Assembly (NCBI GenBank): GCA_943789475.1
Contig: CALSUG010000004.1
Location: 1-64,000 of the forward strand
Direction of reading: 5' to 3'
Length of the DNA: 64,000 nt
Origin: an uncultured Alphaproteobacteria bacterium
GTDB taxonomy: Bacteria > Pseudomonadota > Alphaproteobacteria > Micavibrionales > UBA1664
The position numbers and the translations under genes were made by a program. The notes beneath the pieces were generated by a model. It was given only the letters and a program-made list of their open reading frames with translations, did not search any database and was not told the origin of the DNA. Shown one piece after another: positions 26,250 through 35,762 of the stretch (positions are counted from its first letter, which is position 1; every line of letters begins with the position of its first letter).

Positions 26250-27071
26250 CTGAAAAATTGAAAACAGCCAATGATCAATCATCAACCCCATCAAATGCAT
26301 TTCCACAAGGTAAGAATGTTATCGCGGTGGCAAGCGGTAAGGGTGGTGTTGGTAAGACATGGTTTTCGGTCACACTTTCTCACGCTTTGGCTAGACAGGG
26401 TAAAAAAGTTCTTCTTTTTGATGGTGATTTGGGATTGGCCAACGTTGACGTTCAATTGGGATTGATGGCGAAACGTGATTTGAATGATGTTATTCGTGGA
26501 CGCTTGAGTTTGGATAAGGTCGTGCAACGTTATGAATCTGGTGAATTTGATATTATTGCTGGTCGTTCGGGGCAGGCATCTTTGTCAGCATTGCCATCAC
26601 AACGTTTGGCGATGTTACGTGATCAATTATTGGATTTGGCAAAATCATACGACGTTGTAATTATTGATTTGGGGGCAGGGGTTGATCGTACCGTGCGTAT
26701 GATGTCTGCGTCTGCGGTTCGTTCATTGTTGGTAACAACGGATGAACCAACATCGCTAACTGATGCTTATGCTTATATCAAACTTGGTGCGGCGGCAGGC
26801 ATGTCAAAGCGTGTAAGTATTGTTGCGAACCAAGCGCCAAATGCATTAGAAGGCGAAAAAACATACAGAACATTATTGAAAGCATGTGAAAATTTCTTGC
26901 GCCTAACACCGCCATTGGCGGGAATTGTGCGTCATGATCCACGCGTTAAAGATTCTATTCGTGCGCAAACACCAATTCTAACCACGCTCGCCAAATACGG
27001 AAGCAGCGCAAGATGTTGAAAAAATTGCAACGTATGTTGAAAGCCTTATACAGAAGGCCGCCACGGGTTAA
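26246..27071 (+). CDS. flhG: Flagellar number regulator FlhG (MinD-like ATPase), frame broken near 3' end
   Basis: ParA/MinD-superfamily ATPase that partners FlhF to limit flagellar number. Deviant Walker A ASGKGGVGKTWFSVTLSHAL is near residue 30, with LLFDGDLGLANVDVQLGL (Walker A' Asp), VIIDLGAGVDRTVRMM (Walker B) and LVTTDEPTSLTDAYAYIKL. The N-terminal extension is short, about 23 residues. The frame ends early at 27019 with an unrelated tail. Removing one base near 26983 restores LTRSPNTEAAQDVEKIATYVESL and a stop at 27069-27071, a normal FlhG ending. It is translationally coupled to flhF and converges on a small membrane-protein gene. Confidence 0.93.
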
Positions 27072-27366
27072 CAATTTTAGAACGTTTTTGCTTTTCTCGA
27101 TCTTGTTGAATGTAACGGATAGTACCTGAAATCATAAGAAGGATTGCAGAAACAGTATGAGTGCTGGAAAAATCTTCTATGCTGTTTATAGCTGCGTCTG
27201 ATACGGTAATGTCATAAATTTTGTTGCATATTTCAACTGTGTTTGTTTTTTTTAAATACGATGTTGTTATATCGCACATGGCAGAGATAAAAAGAAATCC
27301 ACTGGCCCAATTAAAAAAGGTTTGTGAATTTATGTTATTAAAATCAGTCGACTTGATAAACTCCAT
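27046..27366 (-). CDS. Small membrane protein, hypothetical
   Basis: About 106 residues from MEFIKSTDFNN (an upstream in-frame ATG at 27390 is also possible). It has two hydrophobic segments, roughly FFNWASGFLFISAMCDITTSY and THTVSAILLMISGTIRYI, then a basic tail QQDREKQKRSKIVN that should stay in the cytoplasm. There is no clear Shine-Dalgarno sequence. It overlaps the corrected 3' end of flhG by 26 bases on the opposite strand. No family recognised; moderate confidence that it is a gene. Confidence 0.45.
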   Translation of the reverse strand: MEFIKSTDFNNINSQTFFNWASGFLFISAMCDITTSYLKKTNTVEICNKIYDITVSDAAINSIEDFSSTHTVSAILLMISGTIRYIQQDREKQKRSKIVNPWRPSV

Positions 27367-27437
27367 TACTAAAAATATATAGCATAGCAAGATGTTACTG
27401 TCATGATTGTACGAAAAGGTATGATATACTTGTGCAC

Positions 27438-29179
27438 ATGAATGGTATCAGCCCGTATACATCATTGTTTTTGCAAAACCTGTATGCTCAAGGACAGTCA
27501 AATCCGTTTTCGGTACAGGCCGTTGATTTACTTAACCTTCCGCCTGACTTGCGTAATTTGACGGAAGCAAAAACGATACAAGGGCAAGTTACTGCACAAT
27601 CAACGAATGGGAATGTCACAATAGAAACACCGCAAGGGAAACAGATTGAAGTCAGGTTAAAAACACCATTACCTGTGGGAACAAAAATTGATTTGCAAAT
27701 ACCGTCGGGTAAATTTGCAAATGAAGGAATATTGCAGCCAACCCCTGACACGAGCAATTAATAATGCGCAACAGGGACAGGGGGGTGCGGTTCAACAACA
27801 ACAGCCTTTGCAGACAAAGCCAACGGAAATTATTGCTGATGTTAAAAATTTACAAGTTACTGCACAAAAGGCGACATTAAGTACGTCTTCATCTCAAATA
27901 ATATTAAAGGTTGGGCAGTCGGTGCGTTTATCACCTTTACCACCAGCACAACAAAACATTGTAAGTGTAAAAAATTTACCACAGCAAATTTCAACACAAC
28001 CCGGTATAATATTGAGTTCTCTATCCAATGTAGGTGGAAATCAGCCTATAGTTTCGAATATAAGTGTATCGCCATTACGTTTTGACACAGCGACATTAAC
28101 ACGAGCATTACCAAGCACGGCGACAACTCAATTATCACTACCGCCATCATTGGGTGAAAAAATAATATTACCAACGCAAACAAGCGCATCGCCAATTATT
28201 GCTAAAACAAAATGTAGGTAACCAAATAAACGCAGTTAATAGGGATGCACGCGTATTTGATGTTGCACAATCACGAGTTAACTTTGGAAGTGTTAATATT
28301 CAACCACAGGCGATCTCTATGTCTCAAGCCGTTGCTTCGCAAACAGTTGTTCATGCAACAGGACATGTCACGGCACAAGGTAACCCAGTAGTACAGTTGG
28401 TAAATGTAACAGGAGGGACACCTGTGTTTTATGAAATGCATTATCCCGCACAAAATTTACCTGCTGGAACGCAAATAACATTAGATACCGTGTCGGTTAA
28501 AAATGGGGCAACAATAAAGACGGCAACAACTAATTGGACCTCAATGCAAGATGTTATAGAATTTTTGATCGCACAGTTACCTACAGCACAGTCACAATCA
28601 TTGTTACAGACAATTCCAAATTCGTCTAATCCAAAGAGTTTCCCAGCAGCGGCGTTATTATTTTTGGCTGCGGCAAAGGGTGGAGATTTAAGTGGTTGGT
28701 TAGGGGCGCCAGCGATATCTGCATTACAAAATGTACCGATGGGTATAAAAAAATCATTTGAAAAAATGACGAGTGAAATATTGGGAGATACATCAAAAGT
28801 TGGTGCGAAAGGTGATAGGTTGATATCTTCTCCGGCACAAACGTCAACGGATTGGCGTGGGTATACATTGCCTATGATGTTTGGTGAGGAAATTTATAAA
28901 TTACCTCTATGGATTCATGATCAACATGGTGAAAATGAAAATGGAGAAATGAAAAAATTAGCGACACGATTTGTAATTGATTTAAATTTATCTCGTATGG
29001 GGAATGTGCAAGTCGATGGTATCATTCGCAATCATATCCACCAATTTGATATGGCGATTTTAACTGAAGGCGATTTTGGACAAGATGCTCGCGATTATAT
29101 AATCGATATTTGGCAAACAACACTACAATCAATGGATATGCGTGGACAAATTGATTTTCGCCGTATTGAAAATACTTAG
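27438..29179 (+). CDS. FliK-like flagellar protein next to flhFG (frame broken twice)
   Basis: About 579 residues after correction. It is Gln/Thr/Ser/Pro-rich throughout. The C-terminal domain TRFVIDLNLSRMGNVQVDGI followed by HQFDMAILTEGDFGQDARDYI has the layout of the hook-length-control C-terminal domain. Three related segments of the form VTAQ...G...LP-x-GT-x-I-x-L recur (near 27560, 27850 and 28360). Breaks: CCCC at 27742-27745 and AAAA at 28204-28207, each with one surplus base. Pieces are 27438-27761, 27688-28221 and 28199-29179. Position behind flhFG supports a flagellar role; a true fliK lies at 38475-39941, so this is a second, divergent member. A GTG at 27432 is an alternative start. 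Confidence 0.68.
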
Positions 29180-29197
29180 TTTAGATATAGTGAGCGC

Positions 29198-29545
29198 ATG
29201 AAACATATACTGCTTGTTGATGATGACGACACCTTACGTATTTTTTTGAAAAAAGCTTTAGAAACGAACGATTTTAAAGTGACTGATTTTGATTGTGGTG
29301 AGGCAGCTAAGGATTTTTTGTTAACGAACAATGATGTCGTATTGATGTTAACCGATATTGTTATGCCGGGCATGGATGGATTTGAACTATCAAAGATCGC
29401 TAAAGATGAAAACCCAGGCATTAAAATCATGTATATGAGTGGTTTTTCAGCCATGGAAAGTCAAGCTGATGATGCAGGAGCATTTGTATCAAAACCGTTT
29501 CATCTTAATGATATTGTGAATAAGGTTCGAGCTGAATTAAATTAG
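29198..29545 (+). CDS. cpdR: Single-domain response regulator CpdR
   Basis: A 115-residue receiver-only protein. In Caulobacter, unphosphorylated CpdR primes the polar ClpXP protease for cell-cycle proteolysis. The acidic pocket DDDDTL, phospho-Asp in MLTDIVMPGMDGFEL (about residue 52), YMSGFSA in place of the Thr motif and SKPFHLNDIVNKV with the conserved Lys are visible. The TDIVMPxMDG and KPFHL motifs are typical of CpdR. It starts 18 bases after the FliK-like gene and overlaps the convergent 29542-30129 gene by 4 bases. The kinase and phosphotransfer partner are not in the window in recognisable form. Confidence 0.9.
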   Translation: MKHILLVDDDDTLRIFLKKALETNDFKVTDFDCGEAAKDFLLTNNDVVLMLTDIVMPGMDGFELSKIAKDENPGIKIMYMSGFSAMESQADDAGAFVSKPFHLNDIVNKVRAELN

Positions 29546-30129
29546 GCCGTGCGTGCGTTGAAAAATGCGGATTGTATTGTTGACATATCCAATTCTTGAG
29601 CGCGTTTTTTATTGTTCATTTGTGCTAACCGCATGCCTAGCATGAGGTAGAAAAAGAAGCCTCCATCTTTTTCTTCTTTACGACGTTTTTCTTCCATATT
29701 CTTCTTACGCATATTTGCGAACTGTTCGTTCATGCGCTCTTGCATGGATTGTGCATGCATTTGCTTTTTGGCTTCAATTTCACCTTCGCTCATCGCAGTT
29801 GATGCAGATTGAGATGCGAGTTTGTTTTTACGTACTTCCATTAATCGTGTTTGATATGCACTTTCTGCGCTTTCGAAACGCCATAGGGCTATGTCGGCCA
29901 TATTTCCAGTTTTACGTGCAATGTCTAATTGTGCCGCGGCTGTCTTCATATCTTTGTGAAGTATGGCTAGGTCAGGATCTAGCAAGGCAAAGGCAGAGCT
30001 TAATTCGCCTGGAATAACGGTCGGGGCTTGTTTTATATTTTCGTCTTTGGATAGATTGTCACGCACAGACAAAATATCATCCATGAGGGATGTTACCGAT
30101 TGTCCGTTATGTGGTGTTAAGTGCATCAT
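29542..30129 (-). CDS. Hypothetical coiled-coil protein, 195 aa
   Basis: Unrecognised protein with a Lys/Glu/Met-rich long helix (about residues 90-160: SEGEIEAKKQMHAQSMQERM and on to KKNMEEKRRKEEKDGG) flanked by GGFFFYLMLGMRLAQMNN, a short hydrophobic patch. The N-terminal third is acidic and helical (SVTSLMDDILSVRDNLSKDE). No signal peptide. It is convergent with cpdR with a 4-base overlap. The coil suggests oligomerisation. The function cannot be inferred. Confidence 0.66.
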   Translation of the reverse strand: MMHLTPHNGQSVTSLMDDILSVRDNLSKDENIKQAPTVIPGELSSAFALLDPDLAILHKDMKTAAAQLDIARKTGNMADIALWRFESAESAYQTRLMEVRKNKLASQSASTAMSEGEIEAKKQMHAQSMQERMNEQFANMRKKNMEEKRRKEEKDGGFFFYLMLGMRLAQMNNKKRAQELDMSTIQSAFFNARTA

Positions 30130-30197
30130 TTTTTATTCCTACCCACAATCATAATGCCTGAAAGTGGTGAATAAAACGTTAATGTATTGACGTATAT

Positions 30198-30512
30198 TTA
30201 AGTATGAGTAAGGGATGATTTTAACGTTGTATAATACTTCATACAGCGAATGAATAAGTGGTGATGTACTTTCAATTGAAATTCATGCTGTAAACGTTTG
30301 ATCGCATGTGTATGGTTATACTGATTTCGTAAATGTTTAGGGACTGGTTTTCCATTTAATATTTCTCTTAGTGCAAGAGCATTGTTCAAATTTGTTCCTG
30401 ATGAAGTTGAGTAAACTCGTGTGTATTCTTCTCGAGTGAGTTCTTGCACAAGACCATTGAGGGCTTCCTTTAATTTTTGTGCTTCAAAAATTTTAGAAAG
30501 CGAATGCTTCAC
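30198..30512 (-). CDS. Small basic hypothetical protein downstream of gapR
   Basis: A 104-residue protein rich in His, Lys and Arg (LRNQYNHTHAIKRLQHEFQLKVHHHLFIRCMKYY). Its N-terminal helix has KIFEAQKLKEALNGLVQELTREEYTRVY. It begins 2 bases after the gapR stop on the same strand, so it shares the COQ9-gapR transcript. It could bind nucleic acid given its charge and its neighbour, but I recognise no domain. Confidence 0.6.
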   Translation of the reverse strand: MKHSLSKIFEAQKLKEALNGLVQELTREEYTRVYSTSSGTNLNNALALREILNGKPVPKHLRNQYNHTHAIKRLQHEFQLKVHHHLFIRCMKYYTTLKSSLTHT

Positions 30513-30514
30513 GC

Positions 30515-30811
30515 TTACTCCATGCCAATGGCTGATTTGTAAAGGTCTAACATATCATCCGCTTCACGGCGTTTCTCGATATCTAATTTACGCAGGGTAA
30601 TGACCTTGCGAATTGTTTTTGTGTCAAACCCTGTGCCTTTGGCTTCGGCGTAAACATCTTTTATATCCTCAGCAATGGCTGATTTTTCTTCTTCTAAACG
30701 TTCAATACGTTCTATAAAAGATTTTAAACGTGCGCCTGCAACACCACCAACATCATTTGTTGTTTCTGTATTTGTGTCTTCTTGTTGAAATTCAGTCACG
30801 TTGTTTTCCAT
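30515..30811 (-). CDS. gapR: Nucleoid-associated protein GapR (DUF2312)
   Basis: DNA-binding protein known from Caulobacter to track overtwisted DNA ahead of polymerases and assist topoisomerases. It is 98 residues, with an N-terminal acidic extension of about 25 residues. The conserved core [20 protein letters not shown] then [21 protein letters not shown] and [19 protein letters not shown] matches GapR closely, including the basic Lys/Arg positions on the second helix. It lies 3 bases after the COQ9-family gene, and a small basic gene follows after 2 bases. Confidence 0.95.
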   Translation of the reverse strand: MENNVTEFQQEDTNTETTNDVGGVAGARLKSFIERIERLEEEKSAIAEDIKDVYAEAKGTGFDTKTIRKVITLRKLDIEKRREADDMLDLYKSAIGME

Positions 30812-30814
30812 GGT

Positions 30815-31459
30815 TTATGCCTTTTCGGTTTTTGATTTGATGTTAGGCACTATAAAATTTTTAAAGACGCTTTCAAGTGGTTTCACAATTTTTCCGATGT
30901 TTTTCCCAACAAATAAGACATTTTCTATACGATTATTCAAAAATGTTTTTGTTTTCTCTGCATTGTCTGAATTGTCATTGAGCCAGTAAATGAATGTGGA
31001 TCCTATCACACCGCTCAACAATCCACGTTTTGTGTATTTGTTGTAATCTGTTGCCTCATCACCAGCCCAATTCCAAATAAGATCAGACGTTCGCCACATG
31101 ATAGACGTAGATAGGCGCGCATGGTTTGGGGTACGTAATCGTTTAAAACTATGTTGTGTGACCTCTTTATAAGGGGACAGAATCTCGATACGTTTTTCAA
31201 CTGCAATACGGATACGAGCGCGGACTTTAAGATCTTCAGTATTCACCGATGTCAATGATTCCATCATTTTTTTATCTGTCCATATTGCAAAAAAATCGAG
31301 AATATCTGCATTCCCTTTTGGAAATAATGCCGGGATTATATTTTTTTCAAATTCTAAATCAACGGCCGCCTTTTCAAATACCTCAATTGTCCATCCATCA
31401 AAAGGGATGTCTTTTAGTGCTTGTTCAAATATTTGTGTTTTTTGTTCATCTAAATTCAT
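30815..31459 (-). CDS. COQ9 family protein
   Basis: A 214-residue TetR-like-fold protein of the COQ9 family, which in mitochondria binds lipids and aids ubiquinone biosynthesis through COQ7. Family features are FDGWTIEVFEKAAVDLEFEK, a central KVRARIRIAVEKRIEIL helix, MWRTSDLIWNWAGDEATDYNKYTKR (the most conserved block) and GLLSGVIGSTFIYWLND. The C-terminal helix is extended and basic. First gene of a leftward group with gapR. The ABC1/UbiB-family kinase 2.4 kb to the right would be a functional partner in ubiquinone metabolism. Confidence 0.92.
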   Translation of the reverse strand: MNLDEQKTQIFEQALKDIPFDGWTIEVFEKAAVDLEFEKNIIPALFPKGNADILDFFAIWTDKKMMESLTSVNTEDLKVRARIRIAVEKRIEILSPYKEVTQHSFKRLRTPNHARLSTSIMWRTSDLIWNWAGDEATDYNKYTKRGLLSGVIGSTFIYWLNDNSDNAEKTKTFLNNRIENVLFVGKNIGKIVKPLESVFKNFIVPNIKSKTEKA

Positions 31460-31498
31460 GCCTATTAATATAGATAAGTGATGAGTGAAAAGCGAGAT

Positions 31499-33764
31499 TT
31501 ATTCTTCGTCTTCTAACAAATCCATAAGGTCTGAAAAATCATCACTGCTTTTGTGTACTGGAATGTAGAGGGTGAATGTTGAACCTTTTCCTTCAATACT
31601 ATCAACGGTAATGGCACCGCCCCATGAACGGATAATACCGTGAACAACAGATAGGCCAAGTCCTGTACCTGCGCCAACATCTTTTGTTGTAAATAACGGG
31701 TCGAATATTTTTTTCTAAATTTTCAGAAGAAATTCCAGATCCATTGTCCTTCACAGAAATGGTAGCAAAATCGGCGGCAATAACATTCAATTTGGTGCGG
31801 TCGGCATTACTCAAAACTTTTTTGTCTAAAGATATCTCAATAAGCCCTGAATTTTCACCTAAAGCATGCTCTGCATTACGGCACATATTTGTGAAAATTT
31901 GTTTCATCTCCGTACTGTTGATCATGGCTTCTATGTTTAAAACATCTTTGTCGGATGGTGTGTTTAACACAAGTTCTGTTTTGGCTTGAAGGAGGCTTTG
32001 AATAAAGTGAGTTGCCTCAGATAGTTCTTGAAACAAAGCAACCTTTTTTAAATCATCTGTTCCTTTTCTTGAAAATGTTAAAATGCCTTGTACAATTTCT
32101 TTTGCTTGGTTGGCGTAATCAACAATCATATCTAATTGTTCATGTGCGAACGGGTCGCATTCTTCTTTTAATTCATCCTCCAAAATATCTTTTGCCATGG
32201 ACATGGGCATAAGAAGATTATTAATTTCGTGTGCAACGGATGCAGCAAGAGATCCCAACGATTCATTACGTTGGCGTAATACTTCTTGTTTTTCGTATTC
32301 AATAGAGCTGGTCAAATCGTTAAACGTGATGATGTAATGATTAATGATGTTTTCATTATCTTCAATGGTAATGGGGCTAAGGGTTACATTATTCCAAAAA
32401 TGTGTTCCATTCACATGGTAACTTAACATTTTTAAATTCGCTTTTTTTCCTTCGTTAATTGTGTAATCAATTTTATCTAAGTCACTCATTGATGTTTGAG
32501 GACCTGTGAAAACATTCATGTTTTTTTGACGTAGAGATTGAGGGGAATGCCCTGTGAGATCGCAAAATGCTTGACTGGCATACCTGAAATTACGTGAAGG
32601 GTGTGATAGATCAATGATTCCGAATGCTATATTGCAGGCCTCAATACCATTAATAAAAATATTTTTTTCTATTTCTGCTTCTTTTCGAGATGTTATGTCT
32701 TCAATGGACCCAATCATACGATAAGCTGTATTACAATCTTTCCACATGGCTTGACCGATAACGTGAGCCCAAATGTAGTGTCCATTTTTATGTTTTAATC
32801 GTACTTCATGTTCAAAACGAATTTTTGTTTCTTTACCGTTGTTAATGTGATCTTGGAAATTTGTTTTAAAATTATTTCTATCTTCTTCGTGAATCATTTC
32901 ATAAAATTCACCGAGACTTATATAATTATCCTCATTATATGTGATGCCCATTATTTCTTGTAAAATATTATTCCAAACGAAATATTCGATATTAAGATCC
33001 AGATCCCATATACCTGTGCTTGTTCCTTCTAGGGCTAACTTTAATCGCTTTCTTTCTGTTGCGTGAATGAGGCGCTCTTGTTTTAAAACGTTAGAAGAAT
33101 GATGAAGTTTTTTATGAAGTGGAAGGAATGAAGCGGCAATAATTGCGAAAATCGCAATAAAAAATAATATGATGAGAACAAGTTTTATAAGTTTGTTTGT
33201 TTTATTCTCGCTGATGATAAATTTTTTATACTCATCAATCGCACCAGAGGCGACATCTAATGCCTCATTTTCTATGAGTGTTTGTAAGTTATCAATGTCA
33301 AGTATTATACCATCAGGTAGAGGTGTTTCTGTTTTGTTGTTTTGAAAAAAAGCGGCAATTCTATTGGCTATATCAACGGTGTTATTAATGTGTTGGAGGC
33401 GAGTTAATCCGCTCTCGTCTTTTTCATGGTAATAATTGTGTGTGCTTTCTTTTAATTTTTCATGTGTATCGTAAAATGTGCGAATGATGAATTCGTTTTG
33501 AAAAATTTTAGAAACAGTAATGTTAAAATTATTTTTGTATTCTACAACATTAGCGTGTTTGGGAGGGTTTTTTATGAGTGCTCCTAAATAAGATAATCTT
33601 TGCGCAAGAAATCGTTGTTCTGAAATAGTATCCGAAATACGTGATGTTTCTATAATACGGTTGTCTAAGTTGTAACTAATGAAGATGGCTGAAAGTAAAA
33701 GAACAAAAAGCAGGCTAACGCATATTGTTAATCTTTTTATAAATTCTGTGCTTTTAAATATCAT
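31499..33764 (-). CDS. Membrane PAS-PAS sensor histidine kinase (frame broken near 3' end)
   Basis: About 754 residues after correction. N-terminal membrane segment (residues 10-30), extracytoplasmic helical sensor (30-190), second membrane segment (about 193-215). First PAS (about 240-365, [17 protein letters not shown]). Second PAS (370-495) is LOV-like, with [10 protein letters not shown] and [14 protein letters not shown], but the photoactive Cys position reads KNMNVF. The NtrB-like HisKA is [12 protein letters not shown]; the ATPase has the N box CRNAEHAL and NGSGIS. A surplus base in the seven-A run 31709-31715 derails the frame. Removing it gives [20 protein letters not shown] and a stop at 31499-31501. 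An acidic tail ends the protein. No response regulator is adjacent. Confidence 0.87.
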
Positions 33765-33853
33765 TTTTTTTCTAAAATAAAGAAGACGCCTAATGTTTTT
33801 TTGTATAAACTAGATTATATATCTTAATGAAGTCTTAGGCTAGCGTATAAAAA

Positions 33854-35188
33854 ATGGATGATACATCGAAAATTATAAAAAAAGCAGGACGTTATGCGTC
33901 TATGTCAACATCTGTGGCTGGTGTTGCACTCCAATTGGTAGGGGAGAAGTTTTTAGGTGTTTCAATTGATCGTGATGCGCATTCTGCAAACTTGATGGCG
34001 GTTCTTGGGAAGTTTAAAGGGCCGATAATGAAAGTTGCGCAAATTTTGGCAACAATCCCAAATGCGTTACCTCCCGAATACGCGAAAGCGTTTCAGGAGT
34101 TACAGGCAAATGCGCCTGCGATGGGGTGGCCGTTTGTTCGCCGTCGCATGAAGGCAGAATTAGGTGTAGATTGGCAATCTAACTTTATTGAATTCCCAAA
34201 AAATGCAACGGCCGCGGCATCGTTGGGGCAGGTGCATAAGGCGCAAGATAGTGATGGAAATTGGGTGGCGTGTAAATTGCAGTACCCAGATATGATGAGT
34301 GCGGTTGAAGCTGATCTCAATCAATTGAAACTGTTGTTAAAAATATACAAACAATATGATGACTCAGTTGTGATGGAAAATGTTCACGCGGAGCTTGCGG
34401 ATAGGTTGCATGAAGAGTTGGATTATAGGCGTGAGGCAAATGTTCAAAAATTATACGCGCAATTATTAAAGGATGAAGCGCATGTGCATGTGCCAAATGT
34501 GGTTGGTACATTGTCGACAGATCGATTGCTAACAACCGAATGGGTTGATGGATGTGGCGTGTTGGAATTTGAAAAGGCGCCACTGGAAGATCGTAATAAA
34601 ATTGCATTGAATTTGTTTAAGGCATGGTATGTGCCATTATATAAAACAGGAATTATTCACGGTGATCCACATCCAGGGAACTATACCGTACGGGATGACT
34701 TGTCCATCAACTTACTTGATTTTGGATGTGTACGAATATTTAACCCTGACTTTGTTGGAGCTAGTATTGATCTTTATAATGCGTTGAAAAATAAAGATGA
34801 AGAACTGGCCGTGCAATCTTATAAAACGTGGGGGTTTGGTGATTTAAACAGGGAAACTATTGAAATTTTGAATGTCTGGGCAGGATTTTTATATGGTCCA
34901 ATTCTTGACGATAATATTCGCACAATCGGGAGTAGCGATGAAGGGGTGTATGGACAAGAAACAGCCCGTGAAGTGCATAAAAAATTGCGTGAATTGCGTG
35001 CAGGTTTACCCATTCCACGCGAATTTGTGTTTATGGATCGTGCTGCATTGGGAATCGGATCAATATGTATTCGATTGCAGTCAGAGGTAAACTGGTATCG
35101 ATTGTTTAATGAAATGATCGAAGGATTTGATGTTGATGATGTTCGTGCAAGACAAAATGAAATTTTGCCCAAATATGATTTAGTTTAA
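33854..35188 (+). CDS. ABC1/AarF (UbiB-family) atypical kinase
   Basis: Protein-kinase-like protein of 444 residues from the family linked to ubiquinone biosynthesis and lipid homeostasis. Family motifs are KVAQILATIPNALPPEY (KxGQ motif with Ala for Gly), AAASLGQVH (Ala-rich loop), ACKLQYPD with the conserved Lys, HEELDYRREA, HGDPHPGNYTVR (catalytic loop) and LDFGCVR (DFG equivalent). No C-terminal membrane pair as in Coq8/UbiB proper is visible. It is divergent from the PAS kinase, and its 3' end overlaps the convergent LOG-family gene by 9 bases. COQ9 nearby supports a coenzyme Q link. Confidence 0.9.
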   Translation: MDDTSKIIKKAGRYASMSTSVAGVALQLVGEKFLGVSIDRDAHSANLMAVLGKFKGPIMKVAQILATIPNALPPEYAKAFQELQANAPAMGWPFVRRRMKAELGVDWQSNFIEFPKNATAAASLGQVHKAQDSDGNWVACKLQYPDMMSAVEADLNQLKLLLKIYKQYDDSVVMENVHAELADRLHEELDYRREANVQKLYAQLLKDEAHVHVPNVVGTLSTDRLLTTEWVDGCGVLEFEKAPLEDRNKIALNLFKAWYVPLYKTGIIHGDPHPGNYTVRDDLSINLLDFGCVRIFNPDFVGASIDLYNALKNKDEELAVQSYKTWGFGDLNRETIEILNVWAGFLYGPILDDNIRTIGSSDEGVYGQETAREVHKKLRELRAGLPIPREFVFMDRAALGIGSICIRLQSEVNWYRLFNEMIEGFDVDDVRARQNEILPKYDLV

Positions 35189-35725
35189 ATTTAGTATTTG
35201 AATTGCATCGCGAGGAGACGGTACGATTTTATAGCGATCTTTTATAGATGGATCGTTAAATTCTTTGTCTATGATGTTTGATAAGAGTTTGCTTAACCCA
35301 TTATAAAAACCATCAGTTGAAATGATTATTAAGGGGGCGGATGTTTTGTCGTGATAAATTTTGTGGTTGAGGGCGTGCACAATTTCAAGCAGGCTGCCAA
35401 CACCGCCATTGAGTGCAATTTGAAAATTAGCACGCATAAAAATATCATTACGTTCTGCATCATTGGTGCAAGATTCTGCGCTCACTATATGTTCAGGAAA
35501 TATTTCATTTGGATCGTAATAGGCCTGTGCGATGTAAGCCTTCATTTGTCCATCTTGACTTGCAACACCGTCGGATAGTGCTCCCATTCCACCATTTTTT
35601 CCGCCACCCCATAAAACAGTGTGATTAATTTGTGCAAGTAGTGCGCCTAATTCAAAAGCGTGTTTGTTGAATGCGAAAGATGTTCCATGTCTTGATCCTG
35701 CGAACACTGCAACGGTATTATCCAT
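35180..35725 (-). CDS. LOG-family nucleoside 5'-monophosphate phosphoribohydrolase-like protein
   Basis: A 181-residue Rossmann-fold protein of the LOG/TIGR00730 group; characterised members release the base from (cytokinin) nucleoside monophosphates or from IMP/AMP. VAVFAGSRHGTS at the N-terminus, LWGGGKNGGMGALSDGV and MRANFQIALNGGVGSLLEIVHAL are the expected phosphate and nucleotide loops. The usual PGGxGTxxE is NGGVGSLLE here, so Pro and Thr are replaced but the catalytic Glu remains. Converges with the ABC1 gene (9-base overlap). It may be a family member with altered specificity. Confidence 0.84.
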   Translation of the reverse strand: MDNTVAVFAGSRHGTSFAFNKHAFELGALLAQINHTVLWGGGKNGGMGALSDGVASQDGQMKAYIAQAYYDPNEIFPEHIVSAESCTNDAERNDIFMRANFQIALNGGVGSLLEIVHALNHKIYHDKTSAPLIIISTDGFYNGLSKLLSNIIDKEFNDPSIKDRYKIVPSPRDAIQILNLN

Positions 35726-35762
35726 ATTTGTAATTTAAATACATATTCTTTTAAATGCAAAT

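Noticed and set aside
34040-34060. KVAQ in place of KxGQ in the ABC1 kinase as a sign of inactivity
   Set aside because: Gly to Ala at this position is conservative, the HGDPHPGN and LDFG motifs are intact, and I believe the variant is common in alphaproteobacterial members.
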